NCBI RefSeq assembly: GCF_001686985.1
Contig: NZ_CP015318.1
Coordinates: 5,764,001 to 5,828,000 of the forward strand
Direction of reading: 5' to 3'
DNA: 64,000 nucleotides
From: Mesorhizobium amorphae CCNWGS0123
GTDB lineage: Bacteria > Pseudomonadota > Alphaproteobacteria > Rhizobiales > Rhizobiaceae
Below, piece after piece: positions 52,959 through 61,163 of the stretch (its first letter is position 1; every line of letters starts with the position of its first letter). The notes under the pieces are model-generated. The model was not told where the DNA came from and did no database searches. It was given only the letters and a program-made list of their open reading frames with translations. The position numbers were made by a program, and so were the translations under genes.

Positions 52959-53672
52959 ATGAACATAGCCGACCAGACATTCCCTGCTATCGACGGCGCT
53001 AACGAGGATCGCGCCCAGGCGATCCGCGACCAGCTGCGCGACGCCATTGTCGACCGCCGTCTGGCGCCCGGAACCAAACTGTCGGAGGGCGAGGTCGGCA
53101 CGCTGTTCGACGTCAGCCGCACCGTGGCACGCGCAGCCCTGCAGATGCTCTCCTTCGAAGGCCTGGTGCGCACCGAGCGCAATCGCGGCGCCTTCGTCGC
53201 CAACCCTTCGCCGGAAGAAGCCCGCCAGGTCTTTGCCTCGCGCCGGCTCATCGAACCCGGCATCGCCATCGCCGCCGCCGGTCGCATGACGCCGGCTGAC
53301 GTCGCTGCCTTCAAGACCCAGCTCGAGGAAGAGGGCCGTTTCATTGCCGAACGCGGACCAACCGCAAGGCGGTCGGAAATCAAGGCTTCGGGCGATTTCC
53401 ATCTGCTGCTGGCAGCGGTGGCCGGCAACGTCATCCTGCAGCGCTTCATGGAGGAATTGGTCGCACGCTCCTCGCTGGTGATCGCGCTCTATGGCCGCTC
53501 CGGCATTTCGAGCTGCGGCCACAACGAGCATATGCAGATCCTCGAGGCGCTCGAGGCCGGCAATGCCGAACGCGCCAGCGCGCTGATGTTGCACCACATC
53601 GACCATATCGAGGCCGATCTCGACCTCCGCGTCAGGAGCGGACCGGCGCTGCGGCAAGCGCTCGAATTCTGA
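52959..53672 (+). CDS. GntR-family regulator with FCD ligand domain
   Basis: The 237-residue product starts MNIADQTFPAIDGANEDRAQ. The N-terminal winged helix is AIRDQLRDAIVDRRLAPGTK, LSEGEVGTLFDVSRTVARAA and LSFEGLVRTERNRGAFVA. The C-terminal FCD domain has EARQVFASRRLIEPGIAIAA and metal-type His in FHLLLAAVAGN and HNEHMQILEALE, as FadR/VanR members use. It is divergent from the polyamine-type transporter operon across a 263-base interval, and so probably controls it. The ligand would be the transported compound or a catabolite. Confidence 0.85.
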   Translation: MNIADQTFPAIDGANEDRAQAIRDQLRDAIVDRRLAPGTKLSEGEVGTLFDVSRTVARAALQMLSFEGLVRTERNRGAFVANPSPEEARQVFASRRLIEPGIAIAAAGRMTPADVAAFKTQLEEEGRFIAERGPTARRSEIKASGDFHLLLAAVAGNVILQRFMEELVARSSLVIALYGRSGISSCGHNEHMQILEALEAGNAERASALMLHHIDHIEADLDLRVRSGPALRQALEF

Positions 53673-53804
53673 AAAGCGCCCTTCATGCCCGGCCGCGATC
53701 TGGTTGGACCTTTTGCCGGGTTTTCGGCGCTGGACACGGACGGTTAAGGCTGAAAATGTGATGTGTGTTTCACGGTTCGGGGGGCTGAATCGGAGCACTG
53801 GAGG

Positions 53805-54698
53805 ATGGCGCTGAAAGCCGAAGATATTGCCGGCCATCCGGCTTTGCACCGCGCTGTTCAGGCACAGTCGCGGGCGCTGATAGAGATCTTTGAAACGAGC
53901 CCGCGGCTCGCCGCCGTGTTTGCCACCCAGCAGCGCTGGCTGATGGGCCACGTCGGCCTTGCCCTGCATTTCAGGCGGGATCCGCGCGACCGCCATACCG
54001 CGCTGACGACGGCACGTTTCATCGAGGCCATACGCCGGGATTCGGTCGCCAGCCGCAACACCGCCGAAGCCTTCCTCAAGGAGATGCTGCACTACAATAT
54101 CGCCGAATATCTTTCGACGAGCGAGGACGGGCGCGCTCATCCCATGCAACCGACGGCGGCCACCGTGCGGACATTCACCGGCTGGGTCCTCGCCCATCTG
54201 CAAACCCTGGACAGCCTCGACGGCGGCAGCCGCTTGTCCACCTTCCTCGAGCACCCTGAACGGCTCGCCAAATTGCAGCCGCTGGTGGCCGACGGTCTTT
54301 TGGCTTCAGTGCCGGTGCGCGAGCCCAAGCAGACCTTCTCGCTGTTCATCTGGCTCAACAATGGCGGCATCGTCATGGACTGGCTGATGTCCGGTATCGA
54401 TCCCGAGAATGCCGGGCTCGACCGCATACCGACCAGCGTGGTGTCGATCGCCGAGTTTGCCAGATGGCTGAAGCTTTCGCGCACCCACCTCGCCCGCAAA
54501 TTGCGCGATGCCGAGGAGCTCGGCAGCATCGGCTGGGCCGGCCAGCGCGGACATTCGCAGATGTGGGTCTCGAAAGGGTTCTACCAGGAATACATGGCTG
54601 TCCAGGCGGCCAAGTTGGCCATTGTCGATGCCGCTTTCGACGCCTGTTTTCCGGCATCGGAATCCGCTGAGCAAACGCTTTCCGCACAACCTCTGTGA
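53805..54698 (+). CDS. Unknown protein with C-terminal helix-turn-helix-like segment, tandem paralogue 1
   Basis: The 297-residue product starts MALKAEDIAGHPALHRAVQA. Conserved-looking blocks are FATQQRWLMGHVGLALHFRR, SRNTAEAFLKEMLHYNIAEY, PVREPKQTFSLFIWLNNGGI and a C-terminal FARWLKLSRTHLARKLRDAE ELGSIGW, which looks like a helix-turn-helix followed by a wing. The Trp/Phe-rich centre and the M-D-W-L-M-S-G motif are unlike a usual ligand-binding domain. It is not a family I recognise. The neighbour at 54781 is its paralogue and shares almost every block, so the pair arose by duplication. A role as a one-component regulator is plausible. Confidence 0.7.
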   Translation: MALKAEDIAGHPALHRAVQAQSRALIEIFETSPRLAAVFATQQRWLMGHVGLALHFRRDPRDRHTALTTARFIEAIRRDSVASRNTAEAFLKEMLHYNIAEYLSTSEDGRAHPMQPTAATVRTFTGWVLAHLQTLDSLDGGSRLSTFLEHPERLAKLQPLVADGLLASVPVREPKQTFSLFIWLNNGGIVMDWLMSGIDPENAGLDRIPTSVVSIAEFARWLKLSRTHLARKLRDAEELGSIGWAGQRGHSQMWVSKGFYQEYMAVQAAKLAIVDAAFDACFPASESAEQTLSAQPL

Positions 54699-54780
54699 TC
54701 CCCCCGCTGACCGTCTGGCGGCGGCAGGTCGAAACTGCTATCGGCATAGGATTGGCGCGACAAGAGCGGGATCTGGGGGG

Positions 54781-55644
54781 ATGGCGCTGAACGCAGAAGA
54801 GATTGCCGGCCACCCGGCGTTGCACCGCTGCGTGCGGGCGCAAGCGCTGGCGATGAACCAGGCCTATGGGGCCAACCCGCGTCTTTCGTCCGTCTTTGCC
54901 AGCCAGCAGCGCTGGCTGATGGCGCATATCGGGCTTGCCCTGCATTTCAGGCGCGACCCCAGCGACTACCGCAAGGAGATGACGGCAGCCCGTGTCATCG
55001 ACGTGATCCGTCAGCACCAGGTGGCCAGCCGCAACACCGCCGACGCCTTCCTCAAGGAGATGCTGCATTACAATTTCATCGAGCTGGTGCCGGCGAACGA
55101 GGACGGGCGCATTCGCCCTTTGCGGCCGACGCCGTCCAGCCTGGAAGAGGTGACGGGCTGGATGCTTGCCCATTTGCAGACGCTGGACAGTCTCGACGGC
55201 GGGAGCCGGCTGCCCATCTTTCTTGGGCAGCCCGACGCGCTGGCCAGGCTGCAGCCGCTGGTGGCGGACGGCCTGCTTTCGTCCAACCCGGTGCGCGAAC
55301 CGAAGCGGACCTTTTCGCTGTTCACCTGGCTCAACAATGGCGGCGTCGTGATGGACTGGCTGATTTCAGGCGTCGACCCCGATCATGCCGGCCAGGACCG
55401 CATCCCGACCGGCGTCGTTTCGATCGGCGACTTCGCCGGATGGCTGAAGCTCTCGCGCACGCACCTTGCGCGCAAATTGCGCGATGCTGAGGAACTCGGC
55501 AGCATCGGCTGGCTCGGCCAGCGTGGCCATTCGGTGATGTGGATGTCGAACGGCTTCCACCGCGAGTACATGAACGCCCAGGCGGTGAAGCTCGCCATCA
55601 TCGATGCCGCCTGCGCGGCGGCATTTCCAAACCCCGGCCAATAA
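54781..55644 (+). CDS. Unknown protein with C-terminal helix-turn-helix-like segment, tandem paralogue 2
   Basis: The 287-residue product starts at the ATG at 54781, directly after GGGGGG, with MALNAEEIAGHPALHRCVRA. It repeats the blocks of the gene before it: FASQQRWLMAHIGLALHFRR, SRNTADAFLKEMLHYNFIEL, PVREPKRTFSLFTWLNNGGV and FAGWLKLSRTHLARKLRDAE. It differs mainly in the middle of the N-terminal half and at the C-terminus, and by eye about two thirds of residues are the same. Both copies are intact, arguing for retained and possibly distinct jobs. Function is unknown. Confidence 0.7.
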   Translation: MALNAEEIAGHPALHRCVRAQALAMNQAYGANPRLSSVFASQQRWLMAHIGLALHFRRDPSDYRKEMTAARVIDVIRQHQVASRNTADAFLKEMLHYNFIELVPANEDGRIRPLRPTPSSLEEVTGWMLAHLQTLDSLDGGSRLPIFLGQPDALARLQPLVADGLLSSNPVREPKRTFSLFTWLNNGGVVMDWLISGVDPDHAGQDRIPTGVVSIGDFAGWLKLSRTHLARKLRDAEELGSIGWLGQRGHSVMWMSNGFHREYMNAQAVKLAIIDAACAAAFPNPGQ

Positions 55645-55669
55645 CCGGACCGGCCAGGGTCAGGACAAT

Positions 55670-56884
55670 TCAGAACCCGCCGGACCTGGTTTTCAGGATC
55701 GCCGAGAAGCGCGGGTCGAAGGCGCGGCTTATCGGCTCAGCCGCGGCACCCAGCGCGATCGACCACGGGTCGGTGATGCCGAGCTGCAGGCGCGGCAATG
55801 ACCGTCCAGGCCGATCGGCGATCGACGGCAGCAGCGGCTGCATCGCCTCCAGCAGGCGGCGCGCCAGCGTCTCCGGCGCGCCGCTGGTCAGGATCACCGT
55901 CTGCGGATCGAAGATCGTCTCGATGAGATGCACGCTCCAGCGCAGATCATGCGCGGCATCCTTGATCCAGGCCATGACTTTCGGATCCTCGGCCAATGCC
56001 AGCGCGTCCATCCGCTCATAGAGATGCGCGTCGGCGGCATCCAGTCCGAGATGCTGGTAGAGCGAGGCGAGCGAGGCACGGTGCTCGAGCGGCGTCGAGC
56101 CTGGGCCGGCCGGCGACAGCAGCGCCCTGCCGATCTCGCCGGCATTGCCGTTGCCGCCGGTGTAGAGCTCGCCATTCAGGATCAGACCTGCGGCGATGCC
56201 GTAGCCGACATAGAGGGAGACCGCGTGATCGACGCCATGCGCGGCGCCGACGATGCGCTCAGCCGTCGCGCAGGCGGCGGCGTCGTTCTGCAACCCGACA
56301 TTCAATCCCGTGCCTGCCGCGAGTGTTTCCAGCAGCGGGAACTTCTGCCAGGCCGGCATCATCCATTTGTCGTCGGAATTCTGCAGCCCGAACGGACCGG
56401 GCATGGCGACGCCGAGGCCAACCAGCCGGCTTTCGGACTGGCTGGAAATGCCGGCGAGTTCGCGCCGGACGCCATCGATGAGGCCGAGGATGACCTTGAC
56501 GCCTTCAGATGGTTCGTCGAGCGGCAGGTTCGCCTCGGCCCGCGCCAGCACGCTGCCGACGAGGTCGACAACCACTGCTCGCGTTAGATGCCGGTCGATC
56601 TGCAGCCCGATGGCGAAGGCGCCTTCAGGAACCAGCCTGTAGGGGGTCGAGGGCTGGCCCCTGCCCTTGCGCACGGTGTCGAGGGCGACGACCAGCCCGT
56701 CGCGCTCGAGATCCTCGATGATGTTCGAAACTGCCTGCTTGGTCAGCTGCGTCGCCCGCGCCAGGTCGGCTCTGGACAGCGCGCCGTTGAGCCGTAGCGC
56801 CTCGATCATGACGCGGCGGTTATGCGCGCTGGTGCCTTCCTGGTTGGTGCCGCTTTTGGCGCGGATCGAGCTGTTTTCGTTCAC
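55670..56884 (-). CDS. ROK-family transcriptional repressor
   Basis: The 404-residue product has an N-terminal winged helix (RRVMIEALRLNGALSRADLA, TQLTKQAVSNIIEDLERDGL) and a ROK sugar-kinase-like domain (GLQIDRHLTRAVVVDLVGSV, LGVAMPGPFGL, YVGYGIAAGLILNGELYTGG). The G-N-A-G-E-I-G-R motif follows, but the zinc-binding C-x-C-G-x-x-G-C of ROK repressors is missing and its place is taken by HRASL. This makes metal-independent ligand sensing likely. It is divergent from the sugar importer at 57096, with a perfect palindrome between, and is the obvious regulator of that operon. The ligand should be its sugar or sugar phosphate. Confidence 0.85.
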   Translation of the reverse strand: MNENSSIRAKSGTNQEGTSAHNRRVMIEALRLNGALSRADLARATQLTKQAVSNIIEDLERDGLVVALDTVRKGRGQPSTPYRLVPEGAFAIGLQIDRHLTRAVVVDLVGSVLARAEANLPLDEPSEGVKVILGLIDGVRRELAGISSQSESRLVGLGVAMPGPFGLQNSDDKWMMPAWQKFPLLETLAAGTGLNVGLQNDAAACATAERIVGAAHGVDHAVSLYVGYGIAAGLILNGELYTGGNGNAGEIGRALLSPAGPGSTPLEHRASLASLYQHLGLDAADAHLYERMDALALAEDPKVMAWIKDAAHDLRWSVHLIETIFDPQTVILTSGAPETLARRLLEAMQPLLPSIADRPGRSLPRLQLGITDPWSIALGAAAEPISRAFDPRFSAILKTRSGGF

Positions 56885-56925
56885 TAGCGTTTCCCTCTTG
56901 ACACCATTAAAGGATTGATCGACTA

Positions 56926-56950
56926 ATTAAGTCAAGCGGATTGACTTAAT
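56926..56950. promoter_or_regulatory. Operator-like palindrome between ROK gene and sugar operon
   Basis: ATTAAGTCAA and TTGACTTAAT are perfect 10-bp inverted arms around GCGGA. The right arm contains TTGACT, a possible -35 element. It lies 42 bases upstream of the ROK start codon and about 146 upstream of the binding protein gene, so one protein could repress both promoters. AT-rich palindromes of this size are typical NagC/Mlc-type ROK sites. Confidence 0.7.
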
Positions 56951-57095
56951 AGCGAAGCCGAGCACTCCATAAGAAGACGGCCAAGGCTCCATGCCTATCG
57001 CCTCCGATCGCTCGAGCAAGCCCAGGTCACCGCGACATCAATTCGGGAAGGCGATGCAACGCCGACTCGCCAACGCCGGAAATGGGAGATGACAA

Positions 57096-58334
57096 ATGCT
57101 GAAATCGATCGGTAAGACGCTTCTGGGCGCGGTCTTCGTTGGAGGACTGCTGGTTCCCCACGCCTTCGCCGAAACAACGCTGAACGCGCTCTTCATGGCG
57201 CAGGCCGCCTACAGCGAAGCCGACGTCCGTGCCATGACGGATGCCTTCGCCAAAGCCAATCCCGACATCAAGGTCAATCTCGAATTCGTCCCCTATGAGG
57301 GCCTGCACGACAAGACCGTGCTCGCGCAAGGGTCTGGCGGCGGTTACGACGTCGTGCTGTTCGACGTCATCTGGCCGGCCGAATATGCCACCAACAAGGT
57401 GCTGGCCGATGTCTCGTCGAAGATCACCGACGAGATGAAGAAGGGCGTGCTGCCGGGCGCCTGGACCACCGTCGAGTATGACGGCAAATACTATGGCATG
57501 CCCTGGATCCTCGACACCAAGTACCTGTTCTACAACAAGGAAATCCTCGAGAAGGCCGGCATCAAGAGCCCGCCCAAGACCTGGGACGAGCTGAGCGAGC
57601 AGGCCAAGATCATCAAGGACAAGGGCTTGCTGGCGACACCGATCGCCTGGAGCTGGTCGCAGGCCGAAGCCGTGATCTGCGACTACGCCATGCTGGTCAG
57701 CGCCTATGGCGGCGATTTCCTCAAGGACGGCAAGCCGGACTTCCAGAATGGCGGCGGGCTCGAAGCGCTGAAATACATGGTCGCCAGCTACAAGTCGGGT
57801 GTCACCAATCCGAATTCCAAGGAATTCCTTGAAGAAGACGTCCGCAAGGTGTTCGAGAACGGCGACGCCGCCTTCGCGCTCAACTGGACCTACATGTACA
57901 ACATGGCCAACAACCCGAAGGACAGCAAGGTCGCGGGCAAGGTCGGCGTCGTGCCGGCGCCGGGCATTGCCGGCAAGAGCGAGGTCTCGGCCGTCAATGG
58001 TTCGATGGGTCTCGGCGTCACCGCGGTCTCCAAACACCCGGACGAAGCCTGGAAGTACGTCGAGTTCATGACCTCGCAGTCCACCCAGAACCAGTACGCC
58101 AAGCTCAGCTTGCCGATCTGGGCGTCGTCCTACGACGATCCGGCCGTCACCAAGGGCCAGGAAGAACTGATCGCCACGGCGAAGGTCGGGCTTGCCGCTA
58201 TGTACCCGCGGCCGACGACACCGAAATACCAGGAGATGTCGACCGCCCTGCAGCAGGCGATCCAGGAATCCCTGCTCGGATCGGCTACGCCTGAAGATGC
58301 GCTGAAGACCGCCGCCGAAAACAGCGGTCTTTAA
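57096..58334 (+). CDS. Sugar ABC transporter substrate-binding protein
   Basis: The 412-residue product has a signal peptide (SIGKTLLGAVFVGGLLVPHA) and the family 1 sugar-binding fold. Landmarks are FAKANPDIKVNLEFVPYEGL, GGGYDVVLFDVIWPAEYATN, VEYDGKYYGMPWILDTKYLF and WNPAWSWS-like aromatic positions near AWSWSQAEAV. The next part, VSKHPDEAWKYVEFMTS, is typical of the family. It is the first gene of the operon with two permeases, a SIS-domain enzyme, a kinase and an ATPase, and so supplies the substrate for them. A ribosome binding site (GGGAGA) is seen nine bases before the start. Confidence 0.85.
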   Translation: MLKSIGKTLLGAVFVGGLLVPHAFAETTLNALFMAQAAYSEADVRAMTDAFAKANPDIKVNLEFVPYEGLHDKTVLAQGSGGGYDVVLFDVIWPAEYATNKVLADVSSKITDEMKKGVLPGAWTTVEYDGKYYGMPWILDTKYLFYNKEILEKAGIKSPPKTWDELSEQAKIIKDKGLLATPIAWSWSQAEAVICDYAMLVSAYGGDFLKDGKPDFQNGGGLEALKYMVASYKSGVTNPNSKEFLEEDVRKVFENGDAAFALNWTYMYNMANNPKDSKVAGKVGVVPAPGIAGKSEVSAVNGSMGLGVTAVSKHPDEAWKYVEFMTSQSTQNQYAKLSLPIWASSYDDPAVTKGQEELIATAKVGLAAMYPRPTTPKYQEMSTALQQAIQESLLGSATPEDALKTAAENSGL

Positions 58335-58350
58335 GCTGGACTTTTGCCAG

Positions 58351-58373
58351 ACGGGCGGCCTCGTGCCGCCCGT
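58351..58373 (+). terminator. Hairpin after the sugar-binding protein gene
   Basis: A perfect 9-bp stem (ACGGGCGGC with GCCGCCCGT) around CTCGT is followed by GCTATTT. As after agpA, it probably limits read-through so that more binding protein than permease is made. Confidence 0.5.
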
Positions 58374-58414
58374 GCTATTTCTGAAACAGTGATGACTTGG
58401 GAGAGGCGCCTCGG

Positions 58415-59299
58415 ATGTCAGGCACCTGGATGACGACCCGTGCGTGGCTGCTGATGCTGCCGCTTCTCATGGTGATGGTCGCCGTCATCGGCTGGCCGCT
58501 CGTCGATACCGTCGGCCTGTCCTTCACCGACGCCAAGCTGGTCGGCACGGCGGGCAATTTCGTCGGCATCGACAATTACACCAAGATGCTGTCCAGCTCG
58601 AACTTTTCGCGCACGCTGGTCACCACGACCTGGTTTGCCGTCGCCTCCGTCGCGATCGAAATGGTGATCGGCGTTCTGGCAGCATTGTTGCTGAACCAGG
58701 AGTTTCGTGGCCGCACCTTCCTGCGGGCGTTGATGATCCTACCCTGGGCGCTTCCGACCGTGGTCAACGCCACGCTCTGGCGGCTGATCTACAATCCCGA
58801 ATATGGCGCGCTGAACGGGGCGCTCACGCAGTTGCACCTCATCGATGCCTACCGCTCCTGGCTCGGCGAGCCGGGAACGGCACTGGCGGCGCTGATCATC
58901 GCCGATTGCTGGAAAAACTTTCCGCTGGTCGCGCTAATCGCACTCGCCGCGCTGCAGGCTGTGCCGCGCGACATCACCGCCGCTTCGCTGGTCGACGGCG
59001 CCGGGCCGTTCGCGCGCTTTCGTTTTGTCATCCTGCCCTACCTCGCCGGACCGCTGATGGTGGCGCTGGTGCTGCGCACCATCGAGGCCTTCAAGGTCTT
59101 CGACATCATCTGGGTGATGACGCGCGGCGGCCCGGCCAACAGCACGCGCACACTATCGATCCTCGTCTACCAGGAAGCCTTCTCCTTCCAGCGCGCCGGT
59201 TCCGGCGCCTCGCTGGCGTTGATCGTCACCTTGCTCGTCACCGTGCTGGCGCTCGCCTATGCGGCACTGGTGAAGAAGACCGCCGGGAGTGCCACCTGA
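58415..59299 (+). CDS. Sugar ABC transporter permease (MalF-type)
   Basis: From the ATG at 58415 the product is 294 residues: MSGTWMTTRAWLLMLPLLMV, then VDTVGLSFTDAKLVGTAGNF and LRALMILPWALPTVVNATLW. The ATPase-docking loop is DITAASLVDGAGPFARFRFV. It has six membrane spans, as usual for the first permease of CUT1 sugar importers. A ribosome binding site (GGGAGAGG) precedes the start. The stop overlaps the next ATG (TGATG). Confidence 0.85.
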   Translation: MSGTWMTTRAWLLMLPLLMVMVAVIGWPLVDTVGLSFTDAKLVGTAGNFVGIDNYTKMLSSSNFSRTLVTTTWFAVASVAIEMVIGVLAALLLNQEFRGRTFLRALMILPWALPTVVNATLWRLIYNPEYGALNGALTQLHLIDAYRSWLGEPGTALAALIIADCWKNFPLVALIALAALQAVPRDITAASLVDGAGPFARFRFVILPYLAGPLMVALVLRTIEAFKVFDIIWVMTRGGPANSTRTLSILVYQEAFSFQRAGSGASLALIVTLLVTVLALAYAALVKKTAGSAT

Positions 59300-60144
59300 T
59301 GGAACGCAAAAGCGCCGCCTTCACTGTCTTCATCTATGCCTGCGCGGCCCTGCTCGCTGTCGTCATCCTGGCACCGATTGCGTGGCTGTTCGTCATGAGC
59401 ATCTCGCCGGCCGCCGATCTTGCCGCCAAGCCGCTGCGCTGGTGGCCGCAAGCGGCTGACTTCTCCCGCTACCAGCAATTGCTGTCGACGGCCGAAAACA
59501 GCGCCGGTGCGGCCTTCACCGCCTCGCTGCGCAACAGCCTCGAAGTCGCCGGCATGGCAACGGTGGCGGCTCTGCTGCTCGCCATCCCGGCCGGCTGGGC
59601 GGTTTCGCGCACGCCGTCGATCGGCTGGTCGCTGTCGATGGTGATCGCCACCTATATGCTGCCGCCGGTGGCGCTCGCCGTGCCGCTCTATATGGGGCTT
59701 TCCTATCTTGGCCTGCTCAACAACGTCTTCGGCCTGGCGGTGGTCTATCTGACCATCCTGGCGCCCTTCACCACCTGGCTGATGAAATCGGGTTTCGACG
59801 CCATCCCGCGCGAGATCGAGGCGGCGGCGATGATCGACGGCGCCGGCCTGTTCCAGACGCTGCGCATCATCACTTTGCCGCTGGCGGCACCCGTGGTGGC
59901 GACGTCGGCGCTGTTTGCCGTGCTGCTCGCCTGGGACGAATTCTTCTATGCCTTGCTCTTCACCTCGGACCAGCGCGCCAAGACGCTGACCGTCGCCATC
60001 GCAGATCTCGCCGGCGGCCGCGTCTCCGACTACGGGCTAATCGCCACCGCCGGCGTGCTCGCCGCTTTGCCGCCGGTGCTGATCGGCCTTGTCATGCAAC
60101 GCGCGCTGATTTCCGGCCTCACCAGCGGCGGCGTGAAAGGATGA
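59299..60144 (+). CDS. Sugar ABC transporter permease (MalG-type)
   Basis: The ATG at 59299 opens a 281-residue product: MERKSAAFTVFIYACAALLA, VVILAPIAWLFVMSISPAAD and YMLPPVALAVPLYMGLSYLG. The docking loop is EIEAAAMIDGAGLFQTLRII. It forms the second permease of the CUT1 importer. The start overlaps the stop of the first permease by one base, and its own stop overlaps the next start by four (ATGA), so the four genes from permease to kinase are translationally chained. Confidence 0.85.
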   Translation: MERKSAAFTVFIYACAALLAVVILAPIAWLFVMSISPAADLAAKPLRWWPQAADFSRYQQLLSTAENSAGAAFTASLRNSLEVAGMATVAALLLAIPAGWAVSRTPSIGWSLSMVIATYMLPPVALAVPLYMGLSYLGLLNNVFGLAVVYLTILAPFTTWLMKSGFDAIPREIEAAAMIDGAGLFQTLRIITLPLAAPVVATSALFAVLLAWDEFFYALLFTSDQRAKTLTVAIADLAGGRVSDYGLIATAGVLAALPPVLIGLVMQRALISGLTSGGVKG

Positions 60145-61163
60145 TGATGCCTGCAGGAAAACCCCGGCCGGCTGGCCTCCTCGCGATCGACCGTGAAATG
60201 GCGCGCCAGCATGCGGACGCCATCGCTTCATTCCAGCAGAACGTGATCATCGCGGCAAAGGCCGCGGCCGCGATCCGGCAGAGCGGCCGTTTGCTCCTGC
60301 TCGGCATGGGTGGCTCGCATGCGGTCGGACGCGCCGTCGAACCGCTCTACCGGGCGCATGGCATAGACGCCCTCGCTCTGCCGCTCTCCGAGCAGCTGGG
60401 ACAGCCGCTGCCGCTTGCCGGCAGGACCGTGCTCGTCACCTCGCAGTCCGGCGAAAGCGCCGAAGTCGTCAGATGGTTCGCGGAAAAGGGCGATGGTGCT
60501 GACGCTTTCGGCCTGACGTTGGAAAGTGCCTCCTTCCTTGCCAGAACCGCGCCGGGCCTGATCGGTGCCGGCGGCACGGAACTGGCCTTCGCCGCGACCC
60601 GCAGCCTGACCGTAAGCTTCGCCTTGCACCTGGCGATCCTGTCGGCGCTCGGCGATGATCCGGCCGCCGCCCTTGCGGCGCTGGAAGCTCCTGAAACCGT
60701 CGATATCGACCATGCGCTTGCCGCCTTGAGCGGCGTGACGACCATCGTCACCTCCGGCCGTCGACTGCAGGGCCTCGCCGAAGCGCTGGCGCTCGGCCTC
60801 ACCGAATTGTCGCGGTTGCCTTGCTTTTCCCTCGAAGGCGGCCAGCTTCGCCATGGACCGATGGAGATGCTTGGCCAGCGCACCGGCGTCATCCTGTTTC
60901 GCGGCGACGACCCGACGGCGGAACTGGTGACCGCCATGGCCGTCTCCGTGGTCGAAGCCGGCGCGCCGCTGGCCATTTTCGATTCCTCCGGACAGGCGCC
61001 AGTTTCCGGAGCGGTGACGCTCGCCTTCAAGCCGGCTTCGGGGCTGGCGGCGATCCTGGCCATGCTGCCGGTGGCGCAGCGCCTGATGATCGCCTTTGCA
61101 GATGCCCGCGTCGACAATGCCGGCACGCCGGTCCGCTCCACCAAGATCACCAGGAGCGAATGA
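60141..61163 (+). CDS. SIS-domain isomerase/deglycase-like protein
   Basis: The 340-residue product has two SIS (sugar isomerase) domains. The first has GRLLLLGMGGSHAVGRAVEP and TVLVTSQSGESAEVVRWFAE, the Ser-rich phosphosugar-binding loop. Then AGGTELAFAATRSLTVSFAL and a second domain with LEGGQLRHGPMEMLGQRTGV follow. The layout is that of GlmS C-terminal halves, AgaS and FrlB, which act on amino-sugar phosphates or fructosamine phosphates. It has no glutaminase domain, so it is not a full GlmS. With the adjacent PfkB kinase, which could phosphorylate an incoming fructosamine, a FrlB-like deglycase is a good reading; an amino-sugar isomerase/deaminase is the alternative. Confidence 0.8.
   Translation: MMMPAGKPRPAGLLAIDREMARQHADAIASFQQNVIIAAKAAAAIRQSGRLLLLGMGGSHAVGRAVEPLYRAHGIDALALPLSEQLGQPLPLAGRTVLVTSQSGESAEVVRWFAEKGDGADAFGLTLESASFLARTAPGLIGAGGTELAFAATRSLTVSFALHLAILSALGDDPAAALAALEAPETVDIDHALAALSGVTTIVTSGRRLQGLAEALALGLTELSRLPCFSLEGGQLRHGPMEMLGQRTGVILFRGDDPTAELVTAMAVSVVEAGAPLAIFDSSGQAPVSGAVTLAFKPASGLAAILAMLPVAQRLMIAFADARVDNAGTPVRSTKITRSE

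Noticed and set aside
58444..59298. The long 5' part of a frame that continues into the second sugar permease.
   Set aside because: It overlaps the first permease in another frame and is not protein-like; the true start is the ATG at 59299.
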